Positions 35,101 to 43,226 of a stretch of 64,000 bases of DNA are shown here, in pieces. This stretch comes from Chloroflexota bacterium (GTDB lineage Bacteria; Chloroflexota; Anaerolineae; Aggregatilineales; Phototrophicaceae). The translations under genes were made by a program, and so were the position numbers. Location: the NCBI GenBank assembly GCA_026709625.1, contig JAPOSR010000051.1, forward strand, positions 105,147 through 169,146. The letters run 5' to 3'. The stretch's first letter is position 1, and each line of letters begins with the position of its first letter. The notes under the pieces are model-generated. The model worked only from the letters and a program-made list of their open reading frames with translations, was not told the DNA's origin and did no database searches.

Positions 35101-35714
35101 GCGCGCAGCAGTTGGTCGCGAGCTGCCAAAGCCGTCTCGCTCCATTGCGCCTGCCATTGTGTGAAGATCTGCGCGGGATCGGCTGGCAGGGGCGGCGTAT
35201 CGACTTGCACGAGCGCCATGTCTTGCAGCGAGCTTTTGATGTGAAAGGCGTCTGCCTGGGCGAAGAGCTTCGCCAGCGGCGCGTCGATATCCGCCAGGAC
35301 ATCATCGACCGCATCGCTGAGCAAGATGGCGCCATCGGTTTCAGCCAGCACTTCAAAGAGCGGGTCAACACCAGCCTGAGCCGCGTTCGCCCGCAGCAGG
35401 TCGGCGCACAAGCCATGAATCGTATCGATGCGCGCGCTGTCCAAAGCTGCCAGGCGTCGCGCCCAGCGGTCGCCGGCGGCCGATTGCGCCCGCTCTTGCA
35501 ATGCTGTGCGCAGCCTCTCGCGCATTTCCCAAGCGGCTGCCTTGGTGAAGGTGATGGCGACCAGCGCATGAATGGGCCAGCGCGGATTGGCATCCAGCAG
35601 CTGCAAATAGCGCTCGACAAGGATGCGCGTTTTGCCCGAACCAGCGCCAGCCACGACAATCAGATTCTTGTCATGGGTGTGGATGGCGGCGCGCTGTTCG
35701 GATGTCGGCTGCAT
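32157..35714 (-). CDS. addA: AddA-type helicase-nuclease subunit
   Basis: A 1185-residue UvrD-family helicase joined to a C-terminal RecB-type nuclease. Helicase motifs: VVAGAGSGKT (Walker A), AITFTKAAA, LLVDEFQDINRAQ (Walker B), GDPKQSVYQFRGADV, RLLTVHASKGLEFPMV and YVAATRAQDYL. The nuclease part has IGAIVHELL, GAMDVLL and IIDYKTGD with the Asp and Lys of the PD-(D/E)XK site, then QYRLQLGVYA. With AddB it would resect double-strand breaks for RecA. The stop of the AddB gene lies nine bases before its start, so they share an operon. Confidence 0.92.
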   Translation of the reverse strand: MQPTSEQRAAIHTHDKNLIVVAGAGSGKTRILVERYLQLLDANPRWPIHALVAITFTKAAAWEMRERLRTALQERAQSAAGDRWARRLAALDSARIDTIHGLCADLLRANAAQAGVDPLFEVLAETDGAILLSDAVDDVLADIDAPLAKLFAQADAFHIKSSLQDMALVQVDTPPLPADPAQIFTQWQAQWSETALAARDQLLRAAEITALAELPIPRATDKLADLAWRYKDCLRHIKAAEDAQTAQRLMRECYRSGAVGSKGAAKAWGGKAAKQRAAQTLRNLRERIKQALEAAGNPPGELDRASAEALVLWDGLLQRARQGYAAAKRARALLDFSDLEWLAAKLLQNDQVRKRYRGAEFKHLLVDEFQDINRAQWQIIQSLADVNHGGSLFVVGDPKQSVYQFRGADVSVFERARGQIAGQAQGLALPLATSFRAHHGLVEQFNALFSRLLTRDEDSPARQYEVMFDQPMRAFRMAAPDSAALELLLLDKAVRDENGELARDRNGREQHRQTDAMRVWEAQEIAGRIHKIVAQERGVYDRQRDCWRPIRYDDIAILFRALSKVTLYEDVFKASGIPFLTVAGRGYFGRQEVWDMLALLRALHNPADNLALAAALRSPMFAFSDDLLLALRLMSDDGAEPLPLWTALQQADADCFGVSADDLPRLQHARAALDELRRMAGRVSISRLLRQALAATRYLAILTSLPDGDRRRGNIEKLLQLADDSGKNALGEFSQYLSDLTTREAREGEALLEADNSVRLLTVHASKGLEFPMVILADAAWSGRPASPLLLADSQRGLSCKVFWPTGNSYESGFAHKRNIALQRSKEAAEAKRLLYVAATRAQDYLLISGAVSQDKKGAWNARGWLGTLLKTLGLAELPREETQVVPLAGHPLRIAMPDKPTDEAFLYRNLRAEADLWDLNAEASACPALPPPLLQTMPEFSTQLRHISVTQLADLGEVRFGADAKKRREAALRFRETALHDRPEQAYPLDPRPGRVSQRQIGAIVHELLRVQAFQLESDLPDALIETIAWQAGATDAAALPSVLKQVRRLLDNYARSDVCGWIKQAQAAGQSVFTEAPFILLRHERVIHGAMDVLLEGADGVWRIIDYKTGDAGGDWLGHARQYRLQLGVYAVAAQEQLTLAEPPRIYVHYLRHNRTVQLDYADCQDELARLEATLGEAIGADG

Positions 35715-35723
35715 GCGCTTGCC

Positions 35724-38700
35724 TCAAGCCCGCCTGTTTTTGAAGCGGCTGGTGTTGCTGCGCCGGCACAAATGCGCAAATTCGCAATAGCGGACACATT
35801 TGCCATGGTCAAGCGCTGTCGGCTGCACGGGAAAGATGCCCGCGCGCGCTTGCTGCAAGTTGCTGGCGATATGCCGGCGCGCTTTTTCAAGCATTTCCTG
35901 GTGCTCTTCGTCTTCGGAATGGACGCGACCGCTGACTTTCAAATTGCGCAGGTGCCAAAACAGCCCGCCGGCAACGTCTGCGCCTGCGCCCCGCGCCATA
36001 TCGTCCAGCGCCAGCAGGTAGAGCAGCATCTGGAAGTCGCGCCCAGTTTCCATTTCACTGTGTGGGATAGCTGTGCTGCCGGTCTTATAATCCACCAGCG
36101 CCAGCTTGCCATCGACGCGGTCGATCCGGTCGATGATGCCCCGCGCCCGCAGCGAATCCCCGCCCCCCAGCGCCACTTCCAGGTCAGCAAATTCATGCTC
36201 CAGCCGCTCAATATGCCGGCTGCCGCCAAAGGCCTGCAGAGGGGCTTCATCAGAAAAATCTTGACGGACGAGCGCAGCCAACCGCGCCCGGATGAGCTGT
36301 TTTTCTCCGTCCCAGGCGCTGCCCGCGCGGAAGTTAAAGAGTTCGGGGGCGCGTTCCAGCAGGTCATCAGCCACTTCGTCAAAGATAGCCAGCGCCCGCT
36401 CGCGACTGGATGAGCTGACCGCCAAGTCTTCGTCCGCGATGCGCCGATAAGCTTCTTCCAGAATGCGGTGGCGCAAACTGCCCATTTGCCGTAGATCCGC
36501 GCCTGGCTGCGCTTCCTTGAGCTCGTCCAGCTTGAGCAGGCGCTTGGCGAAAAAACGAAAGCCACAGACGCCATAATCTTTCAGCTGCGAGGCGCTCCAG
36601 ACGCGCTGGCGCCCCAGCAGTCGCGCGACTTCTGCCAAGAGTTCGGGATTTGCGAGGCTGCCGCTGTAGTGGTTGGCTGGCTGGTTGGATAGCCGCCCCA
36701 GTTCGACTGTCCGCCCGATTTTGATATGCTGCCAGGCTGCTGGCATCTCGGCGCGCAGCCAGTTCAAATGCCGCAATGTTTTGTTGGCAGTCCAGCTTTC
36801 TGGCTGGGGCAGCGCTCTCGCCAGCGCCAGCATCAGCTCATCGCAGCTGGCGGCTTCTGACGAGTTTGCGATCTCGCCCAATGACCGCTTGTGTATGGGC
36901 TGCTGGGGGTAGATGCGGCGCACTGCCCGCCAAAGCTGGCTTTCGAGCCAGGGTTTGCCGGCTTTGAACGCAGGCCGCGACAAAACAAGCGTTCGCTGTG
37001 GCAGCGCCAGCAACTCGTAAAACAGCCCTGTGTCATCGCTGCGCTCGGCGCGCGAATCCAGCGAGATGCCACGCGCCCGCATCGCTGCCCGCTCAGAATC
37101 CAGATAAAAAGGCTCTTCGCGGGCTTCGGCTGGAAAGACGCCTTCCGACAGCCCCAGAATGTAGACATGCTTATGCGGCAAGCCACGCGCCTGGCTGGCA
37201 ATTGTCACCAGCGCTTTGCCACGCCGCGGCTGATTGCCTTGCGGCCAGAGCGGCGAATCCAGCGCATGCCGCAGATCGCCAAGAAACTGCGCCCAGCTGA
37301 TTTGCCGTTGTCGCCCGATTTGCCGCAGCGCATCGTCGGTTGCCAATAGGTCGCGCAGGCTGGCATCCAGGCTGCTCAAAGCCCGGCTGTCTCGCTGCGA
37401 ATGCGCATTGTCGTCCGCGCGCGCCAGTTTTCGGACATGCAGGCTATAGCCGCTGTTGTGGCGGGTCTCGGCTTCACTTTGCTCATGCGGATCTTCGCCC
37501 AGAATGCCATCCAGCCAGCGCACATACGCGCGCGGGCCGGCTTGGGCGGGCGGCGTTAGGCAATCCATGAAGGCGCTCAGTTTTTTGCCCAGCGCATCCG
37601 CCTGCGCTTGCGACAGCATCGTGCCACTTTCTTCGCTGGAGGCAGGTTTGGGCTGGCTGGCGCGGCGAATGACCTCCAGCCATTCACGCTTGCTCCCGCC
37701 GACGATTTGCCGCTCGCGACTGATGCGATCCAGCAGATCGATCCATTCATCGTCCAAGCCCGAGTCGATGTAAGGCGAGCGCAGTCCATCCAGCAGGTCG
37801 CGCCGGCGGAAGCGCGGCGAAAGCCCCAGCACAGCCAGCAGCGCGGCGATCGCTGGCGCATGGCTGCCTGGTCGCTCAATCTGCATCAGCAGGGGCAGTT
37901 GAAATTCTTCGCTGACAGTCTGCAAACCTTCCGCATACAGTTCCCAATCGCGCAGGATAATCAGCACATCATCGGGCGCCGCTCCATCGAGCAAAAGGCG
38001 CTTTACATCGCGCAGGACTTCCCTTGCTTCATGAGCTGGGTTGGGCGCGGCGATTAGTTTGATGGCTGCGCTGCTGCCACCGCCTTCAGAACCAGCATAG
38101 AAATGCTGGCTCAGCCGCTGCAAGCCGGCGGGACGCTGCAACTGCGGGACGATTTTCTCGATCTCCAGCGAGACGCCAGCCCGCGCGAATGCGCCCTCGA
38201 GTCGCTGCCTGGCGATGCAGCTGCGGCTGGTCGGTGGCGCAGCGGGCGCTTGCGTGAGGCTGATGCGCAGCTGCGGGACTGTCTTCGCCAGCACCGCCAA
38301 AAGCTGCGCTTGCAGGCGCGTGAATTGATCGAAGCCATCGACCAGCAGCCATTTGACACCTGCCACGATTTGCGGCTGCTCTTGCAATGTCGCCAGCGCC
38401 AGCCAGCCCTCTCCCTCAGTATCCGCCAGGCGATGTTCGCGCAGTCGTTGCTGATAGCGCGCATAGATCGCGGCGAGCTCGCGATCTTTATGGTTTTGCG
38501 CTGCTTCGTTATAGATTTTGGCGTTGATGCCGCTCTGCTTTAATTCGTCAAAGAGCTGCGCCAACGTTGTCACAAATCCGCGCATGTCGGCGATGTTGTG
38601 GAATACGCGCAGTTCATCCGCTTCACGCATATCTTGCAGCAGGCGGCGCAAAAAGCTGAAGCGCGCTGTCTCATTCAGGCGACGCGCAGGCGCTCGAGCC

Positions 38701-38942
38701 AAGCGCAGCAAATGAGCGTTCAATCTATAAAAGTTGAAGAAGTCGATATGAAAATGCACCCGTTGGCGATCGTCATCCAGCGCCAGCCGCTCGCGAAAAT
38801 ACAATTCTTGACGGCGCGTCGCCAGCAGCATCCAAATGCGCGGAGGAAGCCTGTCGCCTTGCCGCACGTCCTGCCGCAGCAGCGACAGCATTGTTTGTGT
38901 TTTGCCGGTGCCGGCTGGCGCAAGGCGCAAGACGCTCGCCAT
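35724..38942 (-). CDS. addB: AddB-type nuclease subunit with iron-sulfur cysteines
   Basis: A 1072-residue partner of AddA. It has a Walker A near the N-terminus (APAGTGKTQTM) and a C-terminal nuclease with RHRILEEAY, GIIDRIDRVDGKLALVDYKTGST and QMLLYLLAL. Four cysteines expected for a 4Fe-4S cluster are seen: one in YGVCGFRFF ahead of the nuclease core and three in KCVRYCEFAHLC at the end. The frame extends well upstream, but the start is ATG 38942, with AGGAGCGG just before it and the family-like sequence beginning there. The NERD-like gene stops eight bases upstream. Confidence 0.88.
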   Translation of the reverse strand: MASVLRLAPAGTGKTQTMLSLLRQDVRQGDRLPPRIWMLLATRRQELYFRERLALDDDRQRVHFHIDFFNFYRLNAHLLRLARAPARRLNETARFSFLRRLLQDMREADELRVFHNIADMRGFVTTLAQLFDELKQSGINAKIYNEAAQNHKDRELAAIYARYQQRLREHRLADTEGEGWLALATLQEQPQIVAGVKWLLVDGFDQFTRLQAQLLAVLAKTVPQLRISLTQAPAAPPTSRSCIARQRLEGAFARAGVSLEIEKIVPQLQRPAGLQRLSQHFYAGSEGGGSSAAIKLIAAPNPAHEAREVLRDVKRLLLDGAAPDDVLIILRDWELYAEGLQTVSEEFQLPLLMQIERPGSHAPAIAALLAVLGLSPRFRRRDLLDGLRSPYIDSGLDDEWIDLLDRISRERQIVGGSKREWLEVIRRASQPKPASSEESGTMLSQAQADALGKKLSAFMDCLTPPAQAGPRAYVRWLDGILGEDPHEQSEAETRHNSGYSLHVRKLARADDNAHSQRDSRALSSLDASLRDLLATDDALRQIGRQRQISWAQFLGDLRHALDSPLWPQGNQPRRGKALVTIASQARGLPHKHVYILGLSEGVFPAEAREEPFYLDSERAAMRARGISLDSRAERSDDTGLFYELLALPQRTLVLSRPAFKAGKPWLESQLWRAVRRIYPQQPIHKRSLGEIANSSEAASCDELMLALARALPQPESWTANKTLRHLNWLRAEMPAAWQHIKIGRTVELGRLSNQPANHYSGSLANPELLAEVARLLGRQRVWSASQLKDYGVCGFRFFAKRLLKLDELKEAQPGADLRQMGSLRHRILEEAYRRIADEDLAVSSSSRERALAIFDEVADDLLERAPELFNFRAGSAWDGEKQLIRARLAALVRQDFSDEAPLQAFGGSRHIERLEHEFADLEVALGGGDSLRARGIIDRIDRVDGKLALVDYKTGSTAIPHSEMETGRDFQMLLYLLALDDMARGAGADVAGGLFWHLRNLKVSGRVHSEDEEHQEMLEKARRHIASNLQQARAGIFPVQPTALDHGKCVRYCEFAHLCRRSNTSRFKNRRA

Positions 38943-38950
38943 TGCCGCTC

Positions 38951-39691
38951 CTAATGGTAAAGCAGATCGACAGCTTGCTGGGTTGTGCGCGCGTCCAGCC
39001 GCCAAGCTGCAAAATAACTGTCGCGCAGCCCCGACACGAGCGCGCTGGCGTGCACCACCGGCACAGCTGGCTGCCGGGCGTGGATCTGCGCCGCTGGCTC
39101 TTCGCGCATAAAGACCACAGCAGCGAATATGGGCACGCCGCCCAGCCCCCGCGCTTGCATGGTCGATTCGACTCGCAGGGCGCTTGCCACCACTTCTCGC
39201 GTGGGGCTCCAGCGCAGCGTCCGCCATCTGCCATCACGCCCTCGCCGCAGCCAACTGCCGCCTTCGTTGCGATATTCGCCGCGCCGCTGGGTGATGCGCA
39301 GCAGCAAGACGCCGTGCCGGCTGACCAGCGCCGCGTCCACATAGCCGATGCCGCGTTGGCTGATATTGCGGATGAAGACGAAGCGCTGATCCAGCTCCGC
39401 CGCCAGCCCTTCGCCCAATTCCCAAGCCAGGGCATTGTCGGTCCGCCAGCTTGCCGCCCGCAGCGCCAGCGGCATCGAGGCGATGCACAGCAGCGCGCCC
39501 ACCGCCGGCATGCTCTTGCGCGCGAGATCATACAGAGCGAATGCGCTGTTGCCGGGCACAGCCAGATTTACGATATGCAAGCCGATGCCCGCCACCAGCA
39601 GCGCCGCGCCCAGCAGAAACAGCAGCGCCGCCGCCAGCAGGACATCGCGCGAGCGGCGATTTAACCGTCGCGTCGGGGCGACATTTTGCAT
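38951..39691 (-). CDS. Membrane protein with NERD-like nuclease-related domain
   Basis: About 246 residues. Two N-terminal membrane segments (LLAAALLFLLGAALLVAGIGLHIVNLAV and VGALLCIASMPLAL) precede a cytoplasmic domain with FIRNISQRGIGYVDAALVSRHGVLLLRI and GSWLRR, a pattern like the NERD nuclease-related domain. The catalytic residues usual for NERD are not all clear, so activity is uncertain. Start ATG 39691 is chosen because AGAGG lies upstream and the longer frame overlaps the kinase promoter region. It is the first gene of the addBA group. Confidence 0.65.
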   Translation of the reverse strand: MQNVAPTRRLNRRSRDVLLAAALLFLLGAALLVAGIGLHIVNLAVPGNSAFALYDLARKSMPAVGALLCIASMPLALRAASWRTDNALAWELGEGLAAELDQRFVFIRNISQRGIGYVDAALVSRHGVLLLRITQRRGEYRNEGGSWLRRGRDGRWRTLRWSPTREVVASALRVESTMQARGLGGVPIFAAVVFMREEPAAQIHARQPAVPVVHASALVSGLRDSYFAAWRLDARTTQQAVDLLYH

Positions 39692-39847
39692 TGCCAGCCT
39701 CTGGCCAACCTGTCTCGCCCAAGTGTAGCCCATTGCGGCGAGCTGACAATCTGCGCCTGCATTGCCGCGCGTGCCTGGACGGTCGCTACTATAATGGCTG
39801 CTACTTGGCGGCAGCGACATCAGCTGGCCAGACCGCGGAATACGAAT

Positions 39848-41074
39848 ATGAACCACTTGCCACGCGAAATTTCCAGCGAAGCCGAAACGGGTTTGGGCAG
39901 CATACACCGCTTTGGCAGCGCCAGCGAATCGCTCTTCCGCCGTTTGTACCTGCGTCTCAGCCGCCAGCGGGCTGCGCGGCAGGTTGATGCGCAAGCTAAT
40001 CCGTCCACCCCTCGGCAGCGGCAAAGCAGCCAGCTCGAGCGCCTGCATGCCATCTTCGCCAGCCTCGAAGAAGGCATCGTCGTGCAAGACATCAACGGCA
40101 AAGTCACCATGATGAACCGCACGGGCGAAGCCATGCTGGGCGGCAAGCGCAACTTCTGGGGCAGCGCGCTGGGCACGCTATTTGAACAATATCGGCATGT
40201 GCAGACAACCAGCGCGGAGCTGGTGCCCCTGGGCGAATCGGCCGAGATGCCGCTGAACAACCGCGTCGTTCGCGCGCAGTTGAGCGCCATCGGCGACGAA
40301 AGCAATCGGCGCATCGGCACGGTGATGATCCTGCGCGATGTGACGCATGATGCCCTGGCGCTGCGTTTGAAAGATGGCTTTGTGGCGCATATCGCTCGTG
40401 AATTGGGCAGTCCTGTCAGCGTCATCAAATTGGCGGGCGAGCTGCTCAGCGCCCAGCCCGAAGATACCGCCGTCAACCAGCGCCTGCTCGACAAGCTGCT
40501 GCGCAATGTCGATATGCTGGATCAACTGGCGCTAGAGTTGTTGGATATCGCGCAGTTGCAGACTGGCAGCCTGGATGTTCTTCGCCAGCCGCTGCAGATC
40601 GAACAGGTGGTTTGGTCGGTGGTCAATGGCATGGACTCAGCGCTTTCCAGCCGCGGCGTCGACCTGCTGGTGATGACGCGGGGCATCCAGGGCCTGCAAG
40701 TGCGCGGCGATGATTCGCGGCTGCAATGGGCGCTGGGGCATTTGGTGCGCAACGGCGCGGATTATGCCCGCGATGGCGGTTATGTGGCGGTCGCTGCGCG
40801 GGACGAGCTGCGCGCAGACAAGCGATATGCGCTCGTTAGCGTCAGCGACAATGGCATCGGCATCAAGCCGGCTGATCTGCCGCATATTTTTGAGCGATTT
40901 TATCGGGGCGATGCCAGCGCCGCTTCCAAAACACCGCGCGGACTCGGACAGGGCTTGTATGTTGCGCGCGCCATTGCCCAGGCGCATGGCGGTTTCTTGC
41001 ATGCCGAAAGCCGCGAGGGCGTCGGCAGCCTGTTCACACTGGGCATCCCGCAATTTCCAATCGCGACCGGCTAG
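39848..41074 (+). CDS. PAS-domain sensor histidine kinase with non-canonical H-box
   Basis: A 408-residue soluble kinase: PAS-like domain (about 63-168, with EEGIVVQDINGKVTMMN), DHp-like region (about 175-240) and HATPase domain (about 270-400). The ATP-binding boxes are intact: HLVRNGADYA (N box), DNGIGI (G1), FERFYRGD (F) and GLGQGLYVAR (G2). The H-box reads FVAHIARELGSP; the position normally His is Arg184, with a His three residues earlier at 181. So it may phosphorylate another residue or act without autophosphorylation. No receiver-domain regulator lies nearby. A divergent promoter region of about 155 bases separates it from the NERD gene. Confidence 0.85.
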   Translation: MNHLPREISSEAETGLGSIHRFGSASESLFRRLYLRLSRQRAARQVDAQANPSTPRQRQSSQLERLHAIFASLEEGIVVQDINGKVTMMNRTGEAMLGGKRNFWGSALGTLFEQYRHVQTTSAELVPLGESAEMPLNNRVVRAQLSAIGDESNRRIGTVMILRDVTHDALALRLKDGFVAHIARELGSPVSVIKLAGELLSAQPEDTAVNQRLLDKLLRNVDMLDQLALELLDIAQLQTGSLDVLRQPLQIEQVVWSVVNGMDSALSSRGVDLLVMTRGIQGLQVRGDDSRLQWALGHLVRNGADYARDGGYVAVAARDELRADKRYALVSVSDNGIGIKPADLPHIFERFYRGDASAASKTPRGLGQGLYVARAIAQAHGGFLHAESREGVGSLFTLGIPQFPIATG

Positions 41075-41117
41075 GCGCTGCCCCCCCCCTGCCACAGCAC
41101 GCGCAGGACAGAACTGT

Positions 41118-41597
41118 ATGCCGCACTTGATTGATGGACACAACTTGATCGCCAGCCTGCCCGATATCGGCATGGACGATCCGCACAAAGAAGCCAAGCT
41201 CGTTAACAAACTGAAAAGCTGGGCGGCTGCCACGCGCAAGAGGTGCACGATCATCTTTGACCGCGGCCTGCCCGGTGGCGCATCCAAAATGGGCACCAGC
41301 GCCGTCGCCGTCCGCTTCGCCGCCGACCAACAAAGCGATGCCGATACACTAATCAAGCGCCGCATCAGCCGCGCCCGCGACCGCCGCGCCTTTACTGTCG
41401 TCTCGTCCGACAGCGATATCCGCGCCTTTGCCCAGCGCCATGGCGTCAAAGTCATCACATCCGCCGCCTTCTCTGGCGAATTGCAGCGTAGAACGCGCTC
41501 GCAAGCTGCCCGCGGCGAAGAGATCAATCCGGTCGTCAGCGAATCTGAAATTGACGAGCTGCTTGACATGTTCCGCGCCGACAGCAATGGATCGTGA
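41118..41597 (+). CDS. NYN/PIN-like domain protein (YacP-type)
   Basis: A 159-residue protein beginning MPHLIDGHNLIASLPDI, with the N-terminal Asp-Gly-His-Asn of the NYN family, a middle TIIFDRGLPG and a late TVVSSDSDIRAFA with acidic residues that would bind metal. Family members such as YacP (Rae1) cut RNA on ribosomes; that role here is inferred. It follows the kinase gene by 43 bases and probably shares its message. Confidence 0.82.
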   Translation: MPHLIDGHNLIASLPDIGMDDPHKEAKLVNKLKSWAAATRKRCTIIFDRGLPGGASKMGTSAVAVRFAADQQSDADTLIKRRISRARDRRAFTVVSSDSDIRAFAQRHGVKVITSAAFSGELQRRTRSQAARGEEINPVVSESEIDELLDMFRADSNGS

Positions 41598-41729
41598 AAC
41601 AACCCTGCAACACAGGAGCGAGTCCTAGCTTGTCATGCGCATCCAGCCGATTCGCCACTGCCTAACGATTTCGAGTCTTGTTTCTTGCGGCTTTACGCGC
41701 TTGCCCAAGTCCAGTATTATCTTGGGTGG

Positions 41730-41806
41730 CGGGGCGTGGCGCAGTCCGGTAGCGCGCGCGGTTTGGGTCCGCGAGGTCCTCGGTTCAAATCCGGGCGCCC
41801 CGACCA
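41730..41806 (+). tRNA. tRNA-Pro (anticodon TGG)
   Basis: A 77-nt gene with acceptor CGGGGCG/CGCCCCG, anticodon stem CGCGG/CCGCG, loop TTTGGGT (anticodon TGG) and T arm CTCGG-TTCAAAT-CCGGG. The 3' CCA is encoded. First of three tRNAs in tandem. Confidence 0.95.
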
Positions 41807-41807
41807 G

Positions 41808-41878
41808 GCGGGTATGGTGTAACGGTAGCACTCCACCCTTCCAAGGTGTCAGTACGGGTTCGAATCCCGTTACCCGCT
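41808..41878 (+). tRNA. tRNA-Gly (anticodon TCC)
   Basis: A 71-nt gene with acceptor GCGGGTA/TACCCGC, loop CTTCCAA giving anticodon TCC, and T arm ACGGG-TTCGAAT-CCCGT. It starts one base after tRNA-Pro. CCA is not encoded. Confidence 0.95.
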
Positions 41879-41893
41879 TTTGGCAGCGAAACC

Positions 41894-41966
<73 letters not shown>

Positions 41967-42767
41967 TCATCGCCAGCGCCGGTGCATCCGGATGCGGTCA
42001 TAGGCGCGTTTGACTTCTTTGAAGCGCCGCTCAGCTTCGGGTTTGTCGTGTTCGCTGACATCGGGATGATATTCGCGCGCCAGCTTGCGGAAGGCTTCTT
42101 TGACGGCGGCTTGCCCCGCGCCCACTTCAATCTCCAAAGCCAGATACGCCGCGTTGATGGGCTCGCCATCGCTCGGTTGGCTGCCTTGCGTGTGATACTG
42201 AAAGCGCTGGCGGGCTCGTTCTTCGCTGATGCGGCGCTTGAATTGTGGTGATGCGATATCGCCCACAAACCAGCGGCCACGGATATTCGTCTGAAATTCA
42301 CGCCGCCGCACAGAAACAGCATCGCAGGGAAAGTCGCCGCTGCGCCAAACGATGAATTCGCCGCGCTGGATCGTTTCATCCAAGTTGACCTGGACGAGCC
42401 GCAGCCCGTCTCGGCCTTGGCTGTAGGCATAAATCGCGCCCAGGGTCATCACGCGCAGGTCATCTTGCCAATCGCGCAGGCGTCCGCAAAAGCCATCGCC
42501 GGGCAGCAGCGCTTCATCCACCAGAAAGAGCGTGCCGATGCCGCCGCTGGTGTTCTGCTTGAGGATGCTCTTTAGCTGGCGTGGTTTGGGCGCTTTGGCG
42601 AGCAGATAGATGTGCAGGCGACTGTTCATCCAGGTTTCGACCACGATATCAGGTTCCTGTGCTCGCGCGGTCAAGGCGGGGTCGGGGCGCGCGCTGGCGA
42701 ACTTGACATCTTGGATAAGGCGGAAGCGCTGGCGGATTTGCTCGCTGATCGTCTGAAGCACGGACAA
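41967..42767 (-). CDS. Protein with C-terminal J domain
   Basis: A 266-residue protein. The last 65 residues are a J domain (AYLALEIEVGAGQ to RAYDRIRMH) with the HPD motif in REYHPDVSE needed to stimulate DnaK. The first 190 residues form an unknown domain with a strand-rich pattern (ETWMNSRLHIYLLA, GTLFLVDEALLPG, LRLVQVNLDE). A J domain at the C-terminus with no Gly/Phe linker or zinc finger makes this a specialised co-chaperone rather than DnaJ itself. Its stop abuts the tRNA-CAT gene. Confidence 0.82.
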   Translation of the reverse strand: MSVLQTISEQIRQRFRLIQDVKFASARPDPALTARAQEPDIVVETWMNSRLHIYLLAKAPKPRQLKSILKQNTSGGIGTLFLVDEALLPGDGFCGRLRDWQDDLRVMTLGAIYAYSQGRDGLRLVQVNLDETIQRGEFIVWRSGDFPCDAVSVRRREFQTNIRGRWFVGDIASPQFKRRISEERARQRFQYHTQGSQPSDGEPINAAYLALEIEVGAGQAAVKEAFRKLAREYHPDVSEHDKPEAERRFKEVKRAYDRIRMHRRWR

Positions 42768-42854
42768 CTGCTTTCAACTGTGACGAACAGATTATATTGA
42801 AAACAACATTGCCGGGCAATCGCGGCGTTGTCACGACAGGGCTACAGCGGACAG

Positions 42855-43021
42855 GAGGGAGTGGCGACTCTGCTGGATGCGCGTTGCCTTGCCCCCTCCC
42901 CCCAAACTCCTCCCGCAAAAATGAGAGGGGCTTACATGCTGTGGAAGCGCAGGGACCCCCTTCGTTCTGGGCAAGGGGCCGGGGGCTTGGTTGCCATATC
43001 CACGCAAATAGCCACTCCCGA
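42855..43021 (+). repeat. Dispersed palindromic intergenic element, copy 4
   Basis: Starts AGGGAGTGGCGACTCTGCTGG and ends GCCACTCCCG, with the GCAAAAATGAGAGGGG block and a shortened CCCCTTCGTTCTGGGC block. It lies between the J-domain gene and tRNA-Val; nothing else is apparent in 42768-43081. Confidence 0.75.
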
Positions 43022-43081
43022 CCGCAGGAAAGACTTGCATGCTACACAGAACGCGTTATACTTGAATGATAAAGATGTGGG

Positions 43082-43154
43082 GGGCCGTTAGCTCAACTGG
43101 CAGAGCGCCTCGTTGACGTCGAGGAGGTTACAGGTTCGAGTCCTGTACAGCCCA
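43082..43154 (+). tRNA. tRNA-Val (anticodon GAC)
   Basis: A 73-nt gene with D stem GCTC/GAGC, anticodon stem CCTCG/CGAGG, loop TTGACGT (anticodon GAC), and T arm ACAGG-TTCGAGT-CCTGT. The acceptor GGGCCGT/ACAGCCC has one C-A mismatch at pair 5-68. A terminator follows. Confidence 0.93.
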
Positions 43155-43164
43155 CAGCCAAGCT

Positions 43165-43190
43165 GACCGTCCTGCGTGACGGTCTTTTTC
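43165..43190 (+). terminator. Rho-independent terminator of tRNA-Val
   Basis: GACCGTC and GACGGTC form a seven-pair stem with a CTGCGT loop, followed directly by TTTTTC. It ends ten bases after the tRNA. Confidence 0.82.
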
Positions 43191-43226
43191 TTGTGACGGG
43201 CTGGCTTCGCCGCGCCTTGCTATCCA

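Noticed and set aside
43082-43154. tRNA-Val as a pseudogene because of a C-A acceptor mismatch
   Set aside because: All other stems, loops and the following terminator are intact; a single mismatch does not justify a pseudogene call.
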